Positions 6,898-14,276 of a DNA stretch of 21,096 nt are shown here, one piece after another. Within the stretch, counting starts at the first letter, position 1; each line of letters opens with the position of its first letter. Location: positions 2,083 to 23,178 of the forward strand of contig DEAO01000044.1 of NCBI GenBank assembly GCA_002348725.1, in the 5' to 3' direction. The translations under genes were made by a program, and so were the position numbers. The notes under the pieces were generated by a model, which saw only the letters and a program-made list of their open reading frames with translations, was not told the DNA's origin and did not search any database. Source of the DNA: Fidelibacterota bacterium UBA2980 (GTDB lineage Bacteria; Fidelibacterota; Marinisomatia; Marinisomatales; Marinisomataceae).

Positions 6898-8165
6898 GAT
6901 ATATCTGGCTAACAATTTACAATTTGATTATTTACCCACTATTTTTTGTGTTGACACTTTTTTTGATTCCATTTAATAAAAAAATTCGATTAGGTTTTTT
7001 TGGAAGACTTAAATCTAGAAAAGAATTGCTAAAATTTAAGAGTAAAACTTCTTTCTCAAAAAATTATTGGTTTCATGTTTCTTCTCATGGAGAATATCAG
7101 CAAGTACAATCTATTATTGCTGAATTAAAAAAGGACAATATTGGTATTATTGTTTCATTCTTTTCTCCTTCAGGGTTTAACAATGTAAATGATGATAATA
7201 TTGATTGTAAGATTTATTTGCCTTTTGATTTCCTTATTTCTTTGTATCGTTCTTTAAAGATTGTTAATCCTTCTAAATTTATTATTGCTTCTTATGATGT
7301 TTGGCCGAATGTGATATCTGTATGTAAGATGTTGGGAATTAAAACTTTATTAATTTCATTAAGAATTCATTCAGATAGCTTCAAACTTTCATTTATAGGA
7401 AGAAGTTTATATAAAGCTGTATATGACCAGATTAATCAAATTTTTACCGTTTCTTCCAAAGATTTATCGAATTTGAAAAAAATTATTAACAGCGAGCGAT
7501 TTATGGCCATGGGAAATCCTCGTTTTGATGTAGCTTATCTAAAATCAGAAGATGTTAGCATTAAGATTTCTTTGAATGATAGAATTGATAAGAAATTATT
7601 TTTATTTGCAAGTTTATGGCCTGAAGATCATAAGATATTATTTCCTCATATATTTGATTTATTAAAAAAACATTCAAACTCAAAAATTATTCTTGTTCCA
7701 CATGAAATTTCAGAAAGCATTATAGGTAGCTATGAAACGTTAGCTAAAGAAAATAACTTATCTTATAAAGTAATAGATAGATATCTTGATATGAAAAATA
7801 TTGAAGAAGATGTAATTATTGTCAATGCAGTGGGAATATTATATAAGCTATATTGGCAATCATATGCGTCTTATATAGGAGGAGGTTTTTCGATTGGTGG
7901 AATCCATAATATTATGGAGCCAGCTGTTGCTAGTAATCCTGTTATTTTTGGTAAAAATTATTCAAACTCAAATTTTCTAGAAGCAAATCAATTATTAAGT
8001 AGTTCTGCGGCATTTTCTGTCAATTCATCTGAAGATTTGATGAACACATTTACAAACCTTTCAAATAAAGATTTTTATTTGCATGCTAGCAATTCATCAA
8101 AAAATGTGATTGAGAATAATCTCGGTTCAACTAAAAAATTAATGTCTGTTATTGTAGATGGGTAA
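6894..8165 (+). CDS. waaA: 3-deoxy-D-manno-octulosonic acid (Kdo) transferase
   Basis: Transfers Kdo from CMP-Kdo to lipid A precursor on the cytoplasmic face of the inner membrane. An N-terminal hydrophobic anchor spans about residues 5-28, followed by basic residues. The acceptor-side motif FHVSSHGEYQQ contains the expected catalytic Glu (residue 67), in the S-x-GE form seen in the family. The C-terminal half has FASLWPEDHK, ILVPHE, and the CMP-Kdo-binding block GGGFSIGGIHNIMEPA followed by NPVIFGKNY. Length 423 is usual. It overlaps the glycosyltransferase by 4 nt and pgsA by 8 nt. Together with lptE this shows that the organism builds a Kdo-containing LPS. Confidence 0.92.
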   Translation: MRYIWLTIYNLIIYPLFFVLTLFLIPFNKKIRLGFFGRLKSRKELLKFKSKTSFSKNYWFHVSSHGEYQQVQSIIAELKKDNIGIIVSFFSPSGFNNVNDDNIDCKIYLPFDFLISLYRSLKIVNPSKFIIASYDVWPNVISVCKMLGIKTLLISLRIHSDSFKLSFIGRSLYKAVYDQINQIFTVSSKDLSNLKKIINSERFMAMGNPRFDVAYLKSEDVSIKISLNDRIDKKLFLFASLWPEDHKILFPHIFDLLKKHSNSKIILVPHEISESIIGSYETLAKENNLSYKVIDRYLDMKNIEEDVIIVNAVGILYKLYWQSYASYIGGGFSIGGIHNIMEPAVASNPVIFGKNYSNSNFLEANQLLSSSAAFSVNSSEDLMNTFTNLSNKDFYLHASNSSKNVIENNLGSTKKLMSVIVDG

Positions 8166-8709
8166 AATTTTTAGAACTAGCGATATTTTTCTTGTACCTA
8201 ATTTGATTACTATTACTAGGCTTGTTTTAATGATTCCACTTCTTATTTCATATTATTTCGATTATATGATTTATTTTTATGTCTTGTTAGTAATTACAAT
8301 TATATCTGATTTTCTTGATGGAATCTTGGCAAGACGTTTAAACCAGATATCAGAACTAGGAAAAGCTTTAGATCCTTTAGCAGACAATTTAACTTTATTT
8401 TTATTTTCAATTGTTTTATCAATTAAAGGGTTGGTTCCAGTGTGGTTTTGTGTGTTTTATTTTATCAGACAATTATTATTGCTTACTTTATCTCTAATTT
8501 ATTTGCCTAAAATTAATAGTGTTCTTGGGTCCAGTTTTATTGGAAAATGGGGTATTGGAATTTTAACGCTCGGACTTGCAATATATGCAATTAAAATCGA
8601 ATCTTTATTTAATGTTGCAGAGATCCTTGTTTATATTTCTACTGCACTTCTTGCTATTAGCTTGCTTGATTATTTACGATTTTTTTATACAATTACTGTA
8701 AAAAAATAG
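8158..8709 (+). CDS. pgsA: CDP-alcohol phosphatidyltransferase, probably phosphatidylglycerophosphate synthase
   Basis: Membrane enzyme of phospholipid synthesis that moves a phosphatidyl group from CDP-diacylglycerol to an alcohol, most often glycerol-3-phosphate. The full CDP-alcohol signature D-x2-DG-x2-AR-x8-G-x3-D-x3-D is intact, with Asp51, Asp54, Asp72 and Asp76. The N-terminus LVPNLITITRLVLMIPL is typical of PgsA. Five or so hydrophobic helices fill the 183 residues. It begins inside the end of waaA (ATGGGTAA, 8-nt overlap). A different alcohol acceptor cannot be excluded, since the motif is shared by all class members. It ends the operon; a 64-bp gap follows. Confidence 0.87.
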   Translation: MGKIFRTSDIFLVPNLITITRLVLMIPLLISYYFDYMIYFYVLLVITIISDFLDGILARRLNQISELGKALDPLADNLTLFLFSIVLSIKGLVPVWFCVFYFIRQLLLLTLSLIYLPKINSVLGSSFIGKWGIGILTLGLAIYAIKIESLFNVAEILVYISTALLAISLLDYLRFFYTITVKK

Positions 8710-8732
8710 AACCTATTGTCATACTTTATTTA

Positions 8733-8763
8733 TTGTTTTTTTTATTCATAAAACTTAAATTTA
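8733..8763 (+). promoter_or_regulatory. Candidate FCB-type promoter upstream of uvrB
   Basis: A TTG (8733-8735) stands 20 nt before TAAATTTA (8756-8763), which matches five of six fixed positions of the Bacteroidetes -7 element TAnnTTTG. The site lies in the only sizeable gap between pgsA and uvrB and is the most plausible promoter position there. AT-richness makes chance matches likely. Confidence 0.28.
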
Positions 8764-8773
8764 AAGAGACAAT

Positions 8774-10774
8774 ATGGCAGACTTTAAGTTAGTTTCTGAT
8801 TTTAATCCTTCTGGAGATCAACCAAGAGCTATTAATGAGCTCGTAGATGGCATCAATTCTGAAATAAAACACCAGACTTTGTTAGGTGTTACAGGCTCTG
8901 GAAAGACTTATGCTATTGCAAAAGTAATTGAAAAAGTGCAAAGACCAACTTTGGTAATATCTCATAATAAAACATTGGCAGCGCAACTATATGGCGAGTT
9001 TAAAAGTCTGTTTCCTAATAATGCAGTAGAATACTTTATAAGTTACTACGATTATTATCAACCAGAATCATATATGCCAGTTACAGATACTTTTATTGAA
9101 AAAGATTTCTCAATGGATGAAGAAATAGATAGACTAAGATTGAAAGCTACCAGCTCTCTAGTAGAAAGAAGTGACGTAATTGTGGTAAGCTCCGTATCTT
9201 GCATATATGGCTTAGGATCTCCTGAAGAATATAAAAATCAAATAATATCATTGAAAAAAGGGGAGAATATTAATCGAAGACAACTCACAGAATCTCTTGT
9301 TGATATTTACTATCAAAGAAATGATCAAGTGCTTGAGAGATGCAATTTTAGAATCATGGGAGATATTTTTGAAATATTTCCAGCATATGAACAAAACGCC
9401 ATTAGAGTTGATATTTTTGATAATAAACTAGAATCAATTGTCACCTTTAATCCTATTACTGGCGAAGAAATAGAGGAGATTGAAGAAATCTCTCTTTATC
9501 CAGCAAGGCATTTTGTATCAGATAAAGAAAAGAACAAAAAAATAATTAAAGAAATAAAAAAAGATTTAAATGATAGGTTAGATTATTTCAATAAGAATGA
9601 GAAGTTATTAGAAGCTCAAAGGCTAAGCCAAAGAACCAATTTTGATATAGAGATGATTGATGAAGTAGGATATTGTTCCGGCATTGAAAACTATTCTAGA
9701 TATTTCGATGAGAGAGATCCGGGGGAAAGACCTTGGACATTGATAGATTTCTTTCCTAAAGACTTTATAACTGTAATTGATGAATCTCATGTCACTCTTC
9801 CTCAGATAAAAGGAATGTATAATGGAGATAGGAAAAGAAAAGAAAACCTTGTAGAACATGGCTTTAGATTGCCTGCTGCTTATGATAATAGACCTCTTAA
9901 GATTGATGAATTTGAATTGATTCAAAATCAAAATATATATGTTTCTGCAACACCTGCTGAAAAAGAATTGGATTTATGTTCTGGCGTTATCACAGAATTG
10001 ATTAATAGACCAACGGGATTATTGGATCCAATAGTCAACGTTAAACCTTCTTCTGGACAGATAGAAGATTTAATTAGCCAGATTAATAAACGAGTTGAAA
10101 AAAAAGAAAGATGTTTAGTAACTACTCTTACCAAGAAAATGGCTGAAGATTTATCAGAATATTTAAGTACAATGAATATTAGAGTCAGATATCTTCATTC
10201 AGAAATAAAGACAATCGAAAGAGTAAAGATTTTAAGAGATTTAAGGTTAGGAGATTTTGATGTATTGGTTGGAATCAATTTGCTAAGAGAAGGTCTTGAT
10301 TTGCCTGAAGTCTCTCTTGTTGCAATTTTAGATGCTGATAAAGAAGGATTTTTACGATCAAAAAGTTCTTTAATTCAGACTGCTGGTAGAGCAGCTAGAA
10401 ACGTAGCAGGAGAAGTAATTCTTTATGGTGATAAAATCACAGATTCGATGCAACATTTGATTGATGAAACTCGCCGAAGAAGAAAAATACAGGAAGACTT
10501 TAACAAGCAAAATGCTATTACTCCTAAATCTATTGAAAAATCAAAAGATGATATACTTGGTGCAACCAAAGTTGCTGAATCATTTCATGAAAATGAGATT
10601 AGCATCAAAAGAGATATTAAAACTGATAAATTTTTGAAAGAAGATAAGAAGATTGCACTTGAAATGATTAGGCAAGAAATGTTGGAAGCTGCTGAAAATC
10701 TTGAATTCGAAAGAGCAGCATTATTAAGAGATGAGATTACAAATTTAGAAAGAGAAATTAATATTAGTAAATAA
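8774..10774 (+). CDS. uvrB: UvrABC excision repair subunit B
   Basis: DNA-damage verification helicase of nucleotide excision repair; it is loaded by UvrA and recruits UvrC. Motifs in order: Walker A GVTGSGKTY (residues 38-46), the beta-hairpin segment YDYYQPESYMP that clamps damaged DNA, the Walker B-like DESH (336-339), the helicase C motifs VGINLLREGLDLPEVS and QTAGRAARN, and a C-terminal UVR helical hairpin (MIRQEMLEAAENLEFERAA) that binds UvrC. Length 666 is normal. ATG 8774 is preceded by AAAGAGAC as a modest ribosome-binding site. A strong AGAGGA just after its stop serves the next gene 9 nt downstream, so uvrB and the regulator are likely cotranscribed. Confidence 0.98.
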   Translation: MADFKLVSDFNPSGDQPRAINELVDGINSEIKHQTLLGVTGSGKTYAIAKVIEKVQRPTLVISHNKTLAAQLYGEFKSLFPNNAVEYFISYYDYYQPESYMPVTDTFIEKDFSMDEEIDRLRLKATSSLVERSDVIVVSSVSCIYGLGSPEEYKNQIISLKKGENINRRQLTESLVDIYYQRNDQVLERCNFRIMGDIFEIFPAYEQNAIRVDIFDNKLESIVTFNPITGEEIEEIEEISLYPARHFVSDKEKNKKIIKEIKKDLNDRLDYFNKNEKLLEAQRLSQRTNFDIEMIDEVGYCSGIENYSRYFDERDPGERPWTLIDFFPKDFITVIDESHVTLPQIKGMYNGDRKRKENLVEHGFRLPAAYDNRPLKIDEFELIQNQNIYVSATPAEKELDLCSGVITELINRPTGLLDPIVNVKPSSGQIEDLISQINKRVEKKERCLVTTLTKKMAEDLSEYLSTMNIRVRYLHSEIKTIERVKILRDLRLGDFDVLVGINLLREGLDLPEVSLVAILDADKEGFLRSKSSLIQTAGRAARNVAGEVILYGDKITDSMQHLIDETRRRRKIQEDFNKQNAITPKSIEKSKDDILGATKVAESFHENEISIKRDIKTDKFLKEDKKIALEMIRQEMLEAAENLEFERAALLRDEITNLEREINISK

Positions 10775-10783
10775 GAGGATAAA

Positions 10784-11989
10784 ATGAATATTGATCTAAT
10801 TAAAAAACAAACTGGTATTATTGGCGAAAGTGAAGAAATTAATGAAGTATTAGAAACAGTTTCTCAAATTGCTGGCGTGGATATATCTGTTTTGGTAAAT
10901 GGAGAATCTGGAACTGGAAAAGAATTGATAGCAAAAGCTATTCACGCTGCAAGCAAGCGTTCTAACAATGATTTAGTGATTGTGAATTGCGGTGCTATTC
11001 CAGAAGGCATTATTGAAAGTGAATTATTTGGACACAAAAAAGGCGCTTATACAGATGCAAGCGAATCAAGAAAAGGTTATTTTGAAACAGCAAATAAAGG
11101 AACAATTTTTCTAGATGAGATTGGTGATATGCCATTGGAAACTCAAGTAAAAGTGTTAAGAGTTCTAGAAAGTGGAGAATATATGAGAGTAGGAGATTCT
11201 AATTTAAAAAAAACAGATACTAGAGTCGTAGCTGCTACCAATAAAGATTTAGCAAAGTTGGTTAAAGAAGGGAAATTTAGGCAAGATCTTTATTATAGGC
11301 TCAAAACAGTTACAATAAACATACCATCTTTAAGACATCGAAAAGGAGATATAAGACTCCTTGTTGAAAGATTTGCTCTTCAATTCACTAGAACGAATAA
11401 GATTAAATATAAAGGCTTCACACCAGAGGCAATTAAAGTAATTCAGAGATTTGATTGGCCAGGTAACGTAAGAGAATTAAGAAATTTTGTTGAAAGCATA
11501 TTAACCTTGGAAAAAGGAGAGAGAATTACTGCAGAAATTGTTGAAAAACAGCTACGTGATGAAAAGGTGGTAGAATTTTCTGATAATCCAGCTTTACCTG
11601 TTGTAGTAAATCAGCATCCAGACCAGGCGGAAAGAGAGCTGATATTGAGGCAATTATTATTTCTAAGACAAGATATAGAAGAGCTAAAACTAATATTGAA
11701 AGACTCTGATTTTTCAATATTAAATTCTTCCAAAAATATCAATGAAAACTTTGCCAATAAAATACATAATGATGGATTTGGAGATTTAGAGGATAATAGC
11801 TTGATAAAAGAGCAAGCTATAGGCAATTTCAAGACATCAGATTTAGATAAAGAGATGATTATAAGAACATTAGAACATTTTAATAACAATAGGAGAGCAG
11901 CAGCTAAATCTCTTGGGATGAGTGAAAGAACATTATATAGGAAGATTAATGATTATGGTATTGAAAAGAAGATTAATAAAGATAGTTAA
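10784..11989 (+). CDS. Sigma-54-type AAA+ regulator without receiver domain, altered GAFTGA loop
   Basis: The protein begins directly with the AAA+ domain: TGIIGESEEI, Walker A GESGTGKE (residues 40-47), Walker B with DEIGD (111-115), the arginine-finger region FRQDLYYRL, and sensor II FDWPGNVRELRN. A roughly 100-residue polar linker follows, then a Fis-type helix-turn-helix (NNNRRAAAKSLGMSERTLYRKI) at the C-terminus. No N-terminal sensory domain is present, so no input signal can be read. The sigma-54-contacting loop is GAYTDA (residues 87-92, bases 11042-11059) instead of GAFTGA. To my knowledge, a similar receiver-less regulator next to lptE is common in Bacteroidetes. AGAGGA at 10774-10779 supports the ATG 10784 start. 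The end overlaps lptE. Confidence 0.9.
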   Translation: MNIDLIKKQTGIIGESEEINEVLETVSQIAGVDISVLVNGESGTGKELIAKAIHAASKRSNNDLVIVNCGAIPEGIIESELFGHKKGAYTDASESRKGYFETANKGTIFLDEIGDMPLETQVKVLRVLESGEYMRVGDSNLKKTDTRVVAATNKDLAKLVKEGKFRQDLYYRLKTVTINIPSLRHRKGDIRLLVERFALQFTRTNKIKYKGFTPEAIKVIQRFDWPGNVRELRNFVESILTLEKGERITAEIVEKQLRDEKVVEFSDNPALPVVVNQHPDQAERELILRQLLFLRQDIEELKLILKDSDFSILNSSKNINENFANKIHNDGFGDLEDNSLIKEQAIGNFKTSDLDKEMIIRTLEHFNNNRRAAAKSLGMSERTLYRKINDYGIEKKINKDS

Positions 11990-12524
11990 TTTCTCAATTA
12001 TATTTTTACTATCTGGGTGTGCGTATTATTCAATGGCTGGATCAATACCAGCCAATATTAAAAATGTATCAATCCCTTTATTTGTTAATGAAACTTCTGA
12101 ATTCGAATTGTCAGAAAAATTAACTAACAAAATTGTTGAACAAATCAGTGAACAAAATATTATAAAAGTTTCAAATAACTTAAATACTGATAGCATTATA
12201 AATGGTAATATAGTTTCAGTCTCAGATGGCCCTTATGCATTTAATGATAACGAACAGGTAAGTGAGTATCGTTTTTCAATCAAGGTAAAAGCAGCTTGGA
12301 TTGACAATAGCGATGATGAAGAGCTATTTGCAAAGGATTTTTCTTCTTTTGGAACTTATAGCATTGATAATGATCCTTCTTCTGATGGTTTAGATAATGA
12401 TAATGATGGTTTAATTGATGGTGCTGATAGCGATGAATTTGGAGATTCAAGAGAGCTTGCAATTAATGTTGCAATTGACAAAATTGCGATTGATATTGTG
12501 AATGCAGTACTATCAACATGGTAA
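11949..12524 (+). CDS. lptE: LPS-assembly lipoprotein LptE, FCB type, with Asp-rich insertion
   Basis: Predicted outer-membrane lipoprotein that plugs the LptD barrel and helps deliver LPS to the surface. The N-terminus is basic, then hydrophobic, ending in lipobox LLSGC, then AYYSMAGSIP, the pattern of FCB LptE proteins (Y-S-x-G-x-I/L-P). The middle has IKNVSIPLFVNET, and the end matches the family (KIAIDIVNAVLSTW). Before that final helix lies an insertion with DNDNDGLIDGAD (bases 12393-12428), resembling a calcium loop. The start is uncertain: ATG 11949, ATG 11955 or TTG 11961; AGGAAG at 11939-11944 is the nearest ribosome-binding site. All overlap the regulator gene by 29-41 nt. The longer frame from 11922 is less likely. 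Confidence 0.8.
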   Translation: MIMVLKRRLIKIVNFSIIFLLSGCAYYSMAGSIPANIKNVSIPLFVNETSEFELSEKLTNKIVEQISEQNIIKVSNNLNTDSIINGNIVSVSDGPYAFNDNEQVSEYRFSIKVKAAWIDNSDDEELFAKDFSSFGTYSIDNDPSSDGLDNDNDGLIDGADSDEFGDSRELAINVAIDKIAIDIVNAVLSTW

Positions 12525-12528
12525 TATT

Positions 12529-13818
12529 ATGAGTCAAACAGATATAACAAATTTAAAAGATTTTATTGGTAAAGAAGTTCAAGTAAACGGTTGGGTTTAC
12601 AACATGCGATCAATTGGAAAAATTTGGTTTGTTATTGTAAGAGATGGAACCGGTTATGTTCAATGTGTTGTATCAAAAGACGATGTAAATGATGATATTT
12701 TTAAACTTGAAGATGTTTTAACTCAAGAATCTTCTCTTATTGTTAAAGGGGTGGTTCAAGAAGATAAGAGATCTGAAAGTGGCGTTGAAATTATTGCGAA
12801 AGATATTGAAGTCGTTCATATTGCGGATGAATACCCAATATCTTTAAAAGATCATGGTGTTAGTTTTTTAATGGACAATCGACATCTATGGCTAAGATCA
12901 AAGAAACAATTTGCTATTATGAAGATTAGGCAAAGAATAATCAAATCAATACGAGATTTTTTTGATGACAGAGGATTTGTTTTAATTGATTCTCCTATGT
13001 TTACTGGTAATGCTGTTGAAGGAACAACAACACTTTTTGAAACAGACTATTTTAATAGATCTGCATATCTAACACAAAGCGGCCAGTTGTACCAAGAAGC
13101 CGGAGCTATGGCGTTTGGAAAAACTTATTGTTTTGGACCTTGTTTTAGAGCTGAAAAATCAAAGACTAGAAAACATCTTACAGAGTTTTGGATGGTTGAA
13201 CCTGAAATTGCATATTGCGATATAAACCAAAATATGGATTTAATTGAAGAATTTATATCTTACATTGTTTCTGAATGTTTAGAGCATTGTTCTCAAGAGC
13301 TAGAAATTCTTGATAGAGATTTGTCAAAACTAAAAAATATTGCTACACCATTCCCAAGAATATCTTATGATGATGCATTAAAAATACTGAAAGATAAAAA
13401 TCATGATTTCAAATATGGAAGTGATTTTGGTGCTCCTGATGAAGAAGCAATAGCTTCTGAATTTGATAAACCTGTTATGATACATTCTTGGCCACATGAA
13501 ACCAAAGCGTTTTATATGAAAAGAGATAGTTCTGATAAATATGCATTAGGGGTGGATGTAATAGCACCAGAAGGATATGGAGAAATAGTTGGGGGAGGAC
13601 AAAGAGAGGATGAGCACGACTTGCTTGTCAAACGTATTAAAGATCATGGTTTACCTCTTGATGCATTTAAGTGGTATTTAGATTTAAGAAAATATGGCTC
13701 TGTTCCTCACTCTGGATTTGGATTAGGCCTTGAAAGAACTGTTTCCTGGATATGCGGAATTGATCATATCAGACAAACAATTCCTTTTCCAAGAACTATG
13801 GGAAGGCTTGAACCATAA
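12529..13818 (+). CDS. asnS: Asparaginyl-tRNA synthetase
   Basis: Class IIb synthetase charging tRNA-Asn with asparagine. An N-terminal OB-fold anticodon-binding domain (about residues 1-105, with VQVNGWVYNMRS) precedes the catalytic core. The core has motif 2 CFRAEKSKTRKHLTEFWMVEPE-type residues (FRAE followed by HLTEFWMVE, favouring AsnRS over AspRS) and motif 3 GFGLGLERTVSWICG, then IPFPRTMGR near the end. The length of 429 is typical. A longer frame starts at 12502 inside lptE, but ATG 12529, 4 nt after the lptE stop, gives the usual N-terminus. Its presence indicates direct charging of tRNA-Asn. The stop shares one base with the next gene (TAATG). Confidence 0.96.
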   Translation: MSQTDITNLKDFIGKEVQVNGWVYNMRSIGKIWFVIVRDGTGYVQCVVSKDDVNDDIFKLEDVLTQESSLIVKGVVQEDKRSESGVEIIAKDIEVVHIADEYPISLKDHGVSFLMDNRHLWLRSKKQFAIMKIRQRIIKSIRDFFDDRGFVLIDSPMFTGNAVEGTTTLFETDYFNRSAYLTQSGQLYQEAGAMAFGKTYCFGPCFRAEKSKTRKHLTEFWMVEPEIAYCDINQNMDLIEEFISYIVSECLEHCSQELEILDRDLSKLKNIATPFPRISYDDALKILKDKNHDFKYGSDFGAPDEEAIASEFDKPVMIHSWPHETKAFYMKRDSSDKYALGVDVIAPEGYGEIVGGGQREDEHDLLVKRIKDHGLPLDAFKWYLDLRKYGSVPHSGFGLGLERTVSWICGIDHIRQTIPFPRTMGRLEP

Positions 13819-14276
13819 TGAAATTTAGCGGAAGAATTGCTGTTTTCGGGGGGAGAGAGATTACAGAATCTATATATAATGATACCGTTGAGATTGGCAG
13901 AAAAATGGCTAAAGAAAATTGGCTGGTCTTTTGCGGTGGAGGTGAAGGAGTAATGGAAGCAATTGCTAAAGGAGTATCAATGGAAAATGGGACTTGCATT
14001 GGTATTTTAAAGGATAAAGACTTTAAAACTGGTAATCAATTTCTTACAATTCCTATTTCTACAGGCATGGATATAACAAGGAATGCTTTGATAAGCTATA
14101 ATTGCGATCTTGGTGTAGCTATTTCAGGTGCTTACGGAACATTAAGTGAAATAGCTTATACGCTAGCACAAGATAAGAAGTTGTTATGTTACAATAGCTG
14201 GGATATTCCAGGCTCTATTCAGATTGATTCTGTTGACTCGTTAATCAAGGAAGTCCAAAAATGTCTCAACCAATAA
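13818..14276 (+). CDS. LOG-like Rossmann protein (TIGR00725-type), function unknown
   Basis: A 152-residue single-domain protein with the nucleotide-binding fold of the LOG / 'lysine decarboxylase-like' superfamily. It opens with IAVFGG, then CGGGEGVMEA (Gly40-42 onward) and SGAYGTLSE (GAYGTLSE at residues 104-111), which sits where true LOG cytokinin-activating enzymes have PGGxGTxxE. The Glu is kept, but the PGG is changed, as is usual in the TIGR00725 subgroup, so I would not assign phosphoribohydrolase activity. The start shares one base with the asnS stop, and the end overlaps nadE by 16 nt, so all three are translated together. Substrate and role are not known to me. Confidence 0.82.
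   Translation: MKFSGRIAVFGGREITESIYNDTVEIGRKMAKENWLVFCGGGEGVMEAIAKGVSMENGTCIGILKDKDFKTGNQFLTIPISTGMDITRNALISYNCDLGVAISGAYGTLSEIAYTLAQDKKLLCYNSWDIPGSIQIDSVDSLIKEVQKCLNQ

Noticed and set aside
9623..10134. Two minus-strand open frames inside uvrB
   Set aside because: uvrB is complete and strongly conserved on the plus strand; the antisense frames show no domain, no ribosome-binding site and low-complexity Ile/Ser/Lys composition.
12280..12462. Minus-strand open frame rich in His and Gln
   Set aside because: It is the antisense of the Asp/Asn-rich repeat-like stretch of lptE (GAT/AAT codons read backwards give His and Leu/Gln-type codons) and has no start context or family resemblance.
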